The notes below the pieces were generated by a model. The model was not told the DNA's origin. It saw only the letters and a list, made by a program, of their open reading frames with translations, and searched no databases. Position numbers and translations under genes: made by a program. A DNA stretch of 64,000 nt from CAWCOU01 sp963797335 (GTDB taxonomy: Bacteria; Pseudomonadota; Gammaproteobacteria; JAURND01). Positions 62,201-64,000 of the stretch are shown here, one piece after another (the first letter of the stretch is position 1; each line of letters begins with the position of its first letter). Where the stretch lies: contig CAWCOU010000007.1 in NCBI GenBank assembly GCA_963797335.1, positions 1 through 64,000 on the forward strand, in the 5' to 3' direction.

Positions 62201-64000
62201 AGATATTGCCATTCTTCAAGCACTACCCATCTGGTCGGCTACCCCGCCCGTTGCCTATGATAAATGGACTATAGCCTATGATGATACCGACAAAGGCATC
62301 GAACTAGATCAATTTATAACCAGTGGTGAAAATAATTTGACTTTCAGCTTGGCACAACCTCAGGCCAACTGGAGTATCGTGCCGGATGGCGGTAAGCATT
62401 ACTTGCGCCGAACCACCAGCGCAGGCCAATTACCGGATGACATCAACACGACGGTCTCGCTGCGAATTGTCGCCAGTAACAGTACTTCGACCCCAGCGAA
62501 TCAGAATGCCAATGCTTACAAAGATGTAAAAATCACCGTGGGCCCGGATAGTAGTTTATTACCCCCAGTATGGGAGCAAGAAACACTGCCTAATGCCGAT
62601 ATGGGCTACAACTATCCAAAAACAGGCAGCATCGATTTGGCGTCAATGGTATCAACACCTGAAGTGAGCGGCGATAAATTCACCTTCACCTTTGATGATA
62701 CGGATAAGAATATAGGTGCTCACCCCGCCTGGCTGATCATCCAAAATGGTCAATTAATCAATGATCCAGCTGCGAATAATAACGAAGTGCCAAAAACCGC
62801 TACCAGTCCGTTTGCTGTGAGAATCGTGGCTACCAGCGTGGCTTCGGGAGTCAGTACGGCTTATACCTTCAGTAATATTCAGGTGAATCAGATCCCTCCG
62901 GTTTGGCAAGATGTGCAATCGTCACAAATACGATTTGATGATACCACCAGCAGTATTCCGCCCTCCGGCACGACCTTAAAAAATTGGATACAATCGGGCA
63001 CGGATAAAAATGTGGTATTCAGCTTCAACACCTCAGGGCAAAGCACGTGCTCACTCAACAATTTTATCGGCGCTAACTGGGTTATCCCTACGAGTAGCCC
63101 TGCCAATATTTTCCGCAGCGCCGCAGGGCAAACGAACCCAGCAGATGTGTGGGATGGTACGGATGACACTTTAGTCAGTATCCCGGTGCTGGCCAGTAAC
63201 GATACCTCAGTAACACCGGTGGAAGCCTGCTTATCTGTAAAAGTGTCGCCGGATACCAGCATGCCAGCGCCAGCTTGGCTAAATGGTAGTTTCCCAGCCA
63301 TTTATGGGGGAGAACCCGGGCTTTACCAATACCAGGTTGACCTGAGTCAATATATTAATGACGGCAGTAATAAGGAGTTTACCTGTAAAATTGGCGAGAA
63401 TAGCGCCAACTGGTTAATGCTCAATACACAAAATATGGGTCAACTCATTAATGATCCTGCGGTGAATGGCGGTGGTGTTCCTCCCACGGATGATAAGCCG
63501 CAGATCACTCTCAATTGCCAAAGCAAAGCTTCTGCGCAATGGACGGGCGCTAAAACATTTACTCTAGATGTAGCCCCTGTGTTAAAACAGGCAGGTGATG
63601 CATCGATACCTTCTCAAATTAAGTTTGATGACATCGATACCGGTATCAATGCCTACGATTTCTTAATATCGGGTCGTAAGGGTGTTGTGCTTAGCATTAA
63701 GGGGGCAGATTCTAGTTATATAGCCAATAATTGGACGGTAGCTAATAGTCAGTACCTGCGAAGAAAGCCAGTGAACACCAATCAGATCGATGCTAGTGAT
63801 TTAACTGGTAGTATCCAAGGCAAGGTAAAAATCAATGTCGAGGTCAGCAATTCGACGTCAACTATTAAAGCTGCTCGCGATGGTATGGTTATTTCATTGT
63901 TGCCGGACCCTAATTTGAGTTATAGATTTTCGGGTTCTATTACCTCTCCATTAGCGGTAGTAGAACCTATTGGCAACACGCAAGGACTATTGCAAACCGG
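56250..64000 (+). CDS. Giant surface protein: N-terminal beta-barrel and ~20 Ig-like repeats (3' end outside window)
   Basis: The frame opens at ATG 56250 (AAAAAGG upstream) and runs without a stop to the window end, at least 2583 residues. Residues 1-30 are a Sec signal peptide (RLLFTILISTACVII). About 77-330 alternate hydrophobic and polar residues in amphipathic strands with tyrosine/aromatic ends, as in an outer-membrane barrel (LTAGYAINDKHQVKLTYEYL, SVTLGGGYSQVQYN). From about residue 490 onward come about 20 tandem domains of about 97 residues. Their shared outline is (A/P)P(V/I)W..LPDAQY, DL..(M/Y)V.TPG, Y.F.L, APSWL.L, L.G.G.VPE, V.I.ATS, FT..I. The domain outline resembles He_PIG or dystroglycan-type cadherin-like domains. 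Barrel first and passenger second is the order of inverse autotransporters (intimin/invasin), though no LysM domain is seen. Adhesion or cell-cell contact is the likely role; ligand unknown. Confidence 0.82.
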   Translation, partial: MRTHIARLLFTILISTACVIIPSQISLGEPDTTTAPLNTSSVDCNLTPNPSDCFWQQSQTNWQQGSIQNLPLNTQSLGLYGPFSATMTYDNDLGWILGLSYVEMLNERFGVAMKGSIGKNEWRGNLTAGYAINDKHQVKLTYEYLTQNLPFDFASGTVNSWVAQHALGGAYQYLLREGMIHSLELSGSYAKAQGKNLDEVVFYQGDDPYLNKRRIAPGQEATGLAKINLLPFINTSVTLGGGYSQVQYNTRYENNQNNAAFAYVTEIEHIFHPTFKLTTSVNNSASNTNYTAKVSKLLPKNFEVSVSGQHQNSRGNLPNASSVMLGVTYPAPKAYAMNKFSSGLTELKNWIEKPVVYYTRVLAVKDELVQKYSLSSQPIPSQTKYISQSIDSVNTKDYFQFDPTLYDQVQFTMVISPSGKPGVNFAGQLGIVLAQTNLYEALVSSAQPIPGGQDLEGDYNITITATGMKKGLNQPLVDSRTFGLTVLYTGPVWSNKNLPDTTVGMNYPEVDLAQNSGTDNGYVTTADLPNDTYTFSLVDGPSWLTVKDQHILVATGPTPVTTNNSVSVKLSVTSQTLHQSAEKVFQVQVKAGAPVWNGNLPDGQYDIVYPTVDLKNYVTTPGASSDQYTFTLSGQPSWLELSSDGQSLIGNGPIPENQGNVVTFSITAKSSTSEISTTQQFTLHIQPGNPKWTENMLPDAEYGQTYGAIDLAAFLYTPGLANDSYRISLGNDAPSWLTINDDHTLVGTAPVPDTQTSPVSITIQAVSKQTGLAAAPQVFTLVIADRGAPIWTKTELPDAQYGTVYTSTDLNSYVYTPGLTETYTYALKDLPSWLKVTNGHILEGTGNIPNDAPDVLQISATVTGNTSQKSTAAVLAVKVRPGAPVWSGNLPAAQYNQAYAGVDLLPMVQTPGVQGDSYVFKVDSAPAWLKLGADGHSLVANGSVPENVDSPVAVKLTATSNASQLSTSQDFTIIINPGAPVWTNNNLPDAQFGLTYEAVDLSPLVHTPGLTNDSFTMELAPGSPAWLQIGQDGHSLVGVSPVPSNQPTPVQITIKATSTGTNLSASQTFTINVTPQGAPIWIKTELPDGQYNAPYTPVDLTTYVDTPTIDLETYQFKIVDAPSWLTLGSDGHTLQATGPIPENSPNTVQLQINVTGTKSQQTTLGTLTLRLQPGAPIWSGELPTAQYEVAYDGADLLPMVRTPGEVADHYTFTLDSSAPAWVKLGSDGHSLVANGVVPANESSPVSVKITAKSDASGLSTTEDFSVTINPGVPIWINDNLPDAQYGSTYGAVDLAPMLYTPGLPNDTYKMELAPGSPSWLNIVNDHVLTGVDITPDDEKTPLQITIKATSKTGLSSDQTFVLVITPRSAPIWTNTQLPDATYGEVCNPIDLNTYVATPGQSDTYTFEVTQTPPWLTLDSDGHTLICTGAVPESADNDQQVSVTVTGVNAKQSTPGVLSLHILPGAPVWSGGLPDAQYNASYVGTDLLPMVHTPGEVSDNYTFNLDANAPSWLKLDGHSLVANGVVPETENSPVSVKISVTSAASQKTTAQVFNVNINPGNPVWSGNLPDGGYGTIYPKIDLSPMVHTPGLPSDSYQMQLAAGAPSWLTIDPSDQHTLMGTAPIPDNESTPVTITITAVSQGTANKLSTSQTFTFGLVQGLAWSNATPIPATAGDSTYSYNLNELVTCPVGDQCPLVVSNLPAWLKIQTNPDGSVWLANTQPVPAASEDQNGSVSFNVEASSKNTNQVLPTKTFTIPITNVLPEWQQTTIPGVFYDGASTDGNDPDQTVHLNDYITDKTNAGLNFLPGPNFDSSKWRIANPAGTNDYYLVKLAPGDISEIGTQMKVSVLAKNNTSVDGKSNDVLVNILPNNGLSPPTWNTTTLPAANMGAVYGGSSAVVDLNTMVSTQNVSGDSYQFSFDDKTLPHPAWLDSAQITETGHLTSTGNVPVDAGTACSAGGPYDVCFSVAILATSKASGKSQSYTFKDIAILQALPIWSATPPVAYDKWTIAYDDTDKGIELDQFITSGENNLTFSLAQPQANWSIVPDGGKHYLRRTTSAGQLPDDINTTVSLRIVASNSTSTPANQNANAYKDVKITVGPDSSLLPPVWEQETLPNADMGYNYPKTGSIDLASMVSTPEVSGDKFTFTFDDTDKNIGAHPAWLIIQNGQLINDPAANNNEVPKTATSPFAVRIVATSVASGVSTAYTFSNIQVNQIPPVWQDVQSSQIRFDDTTSSIPPSGTTLKNWIQSGTDKNVVFSFNTSGQSTCSLNNFIGANWVIPTSSPANIFRSAAGQTNPADVWDGTDDTLVSIPVLASNDTSVTPVEACLSVKVSPDTSMPAPAWLNGSFPAIYGGEPGLYQYQVDLSQYINDGSNKEFTCKIGENSANWLMLNTQNMGQLINDPAVNGGGVPPTDDKPQITLNCQSKASAQWTGAKTFTLDVAPVLKQAGDASIPSQIKFDDIDTGINAYDFLISGRKGVVLSIKGADSSYIANNWTVANSQYLRRKPVNTNQIDASDLTGSIQGKVKINVEVSNSTSTIKAARDGMVISLLPDPNLSYRFSGSITSPLAVVEPIGNTQGLLQT
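58606..61224 (+). repeat. Nested super-repeat: three copies of a three-domain block
   Basis: Within the giant gene the Ig-like units recur in order A-B-C with a period of about 875 bases. Type A (58606, 59477, 60353) starts APIWxxTxLPD and has a DLxxYVxTP second strand. Type B (58890, 59766, 60640) starts GAPxWSGxLP with DLLPMVxTPG. Type C (59178, 60060, 60931) has VDL(S/A)PxxxTPG and mostly xNLPDxxxG. Same-type units resemble each other more than their neighbours, so a three-domain block was duplicated as a whole. A diverged A/B-like and C-like pair precedes it at 58024 and 58310. Confidence 0.75.

Noticed and set aside
56250..64000. Tandem repeats as a CRISPR or satellite array
   Set aside because: The period is about 290 bases, the frame stays open throughout, and conservation is at protein level, so these are protein domains.

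Overview
The window comes from a gammaproteobacterium that looks like a host-associated member of the Legionellales (Coxiella/Rickettsiella/Legionella side). This rests on gene content, not a database match: an IcmF/DotU pair without a type VI cluster, two large Sel1-repeat proteins without signal peptides, a small-GTPase-like protein ending in a eukaryotic-style CaaX box, an enlarged ribosomal protein S7, decayed protease genes, and several families of short palindromic repeats. No plasmid, phage or intact insertion sequence is visible.

Layout. 1-2105: the end of proline utilisation protein PutA, split into two frames exactly between its two enzyme domains. 2187-2565: tRNA-Arg(CCT) and tRNA-Leu(TAG). 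2632-8509: the conserved order tig-clpP-clpX-lon, where tig is intact but clpP, clpX and lon are all broken by many indels and stops. 8509-13199: pmbA and two Sel1-repeat genes. 13299-13928: a terminator, an unexplained hairpin-rich stretch and an inverted-repeat element. 13929-20955: a housekeeping run ndk-rlmN-rodZ-hisS-yfgM-bamB-der, mostly overlapping or nearly so. 20956-23577: an AT-rich accessory island with duplicated palindromic segments, an orphan protein, an Rpn/DUF4351 remnant and the CaaX pseudo-GTPase. 23578-28817 (minus): icmF, dotU and purD. 29073-47494: the str, S10, spc and alpha operons fused into one 18-kb run of 33 genes from rpsL to rplQ, including fusA, tuf, secY and rpoA. 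47541-52886: a second copy of the inverted-repeat element, ssb, a YajR-like transporter and divergent uvrA. 53273-55800: a small protein with an NLS-like start, then hemE and a MarC-family gene. 56250-64000: the start of a giant surface protein still open at the window edge after 2583 codons.

How the parts fit. The translation block, BamB/YfgM and SecY provide protein synthesis and envelope assembly, which the giant N-terminal-barrel adhesin would need. IcmF/DotU would stabilise a type IVB secretion system. The CaaX pseudo-GTPase, the Sel1 proteins and the NLS-like protein are reasonable candidates for its effectors, but that is inference. Simultaneous decay of ClpXP and Lon would leave the cell, unless other copies exist, with few ATP-dependent cytosolic proteases. 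Together with the broken putA it suggests ongoing genome reduction.

The most rewarding items are the CaaX pseudo-GTPase, the three-gene protease decay block, and the giant adhesin with a nested three-domain super-repeat.
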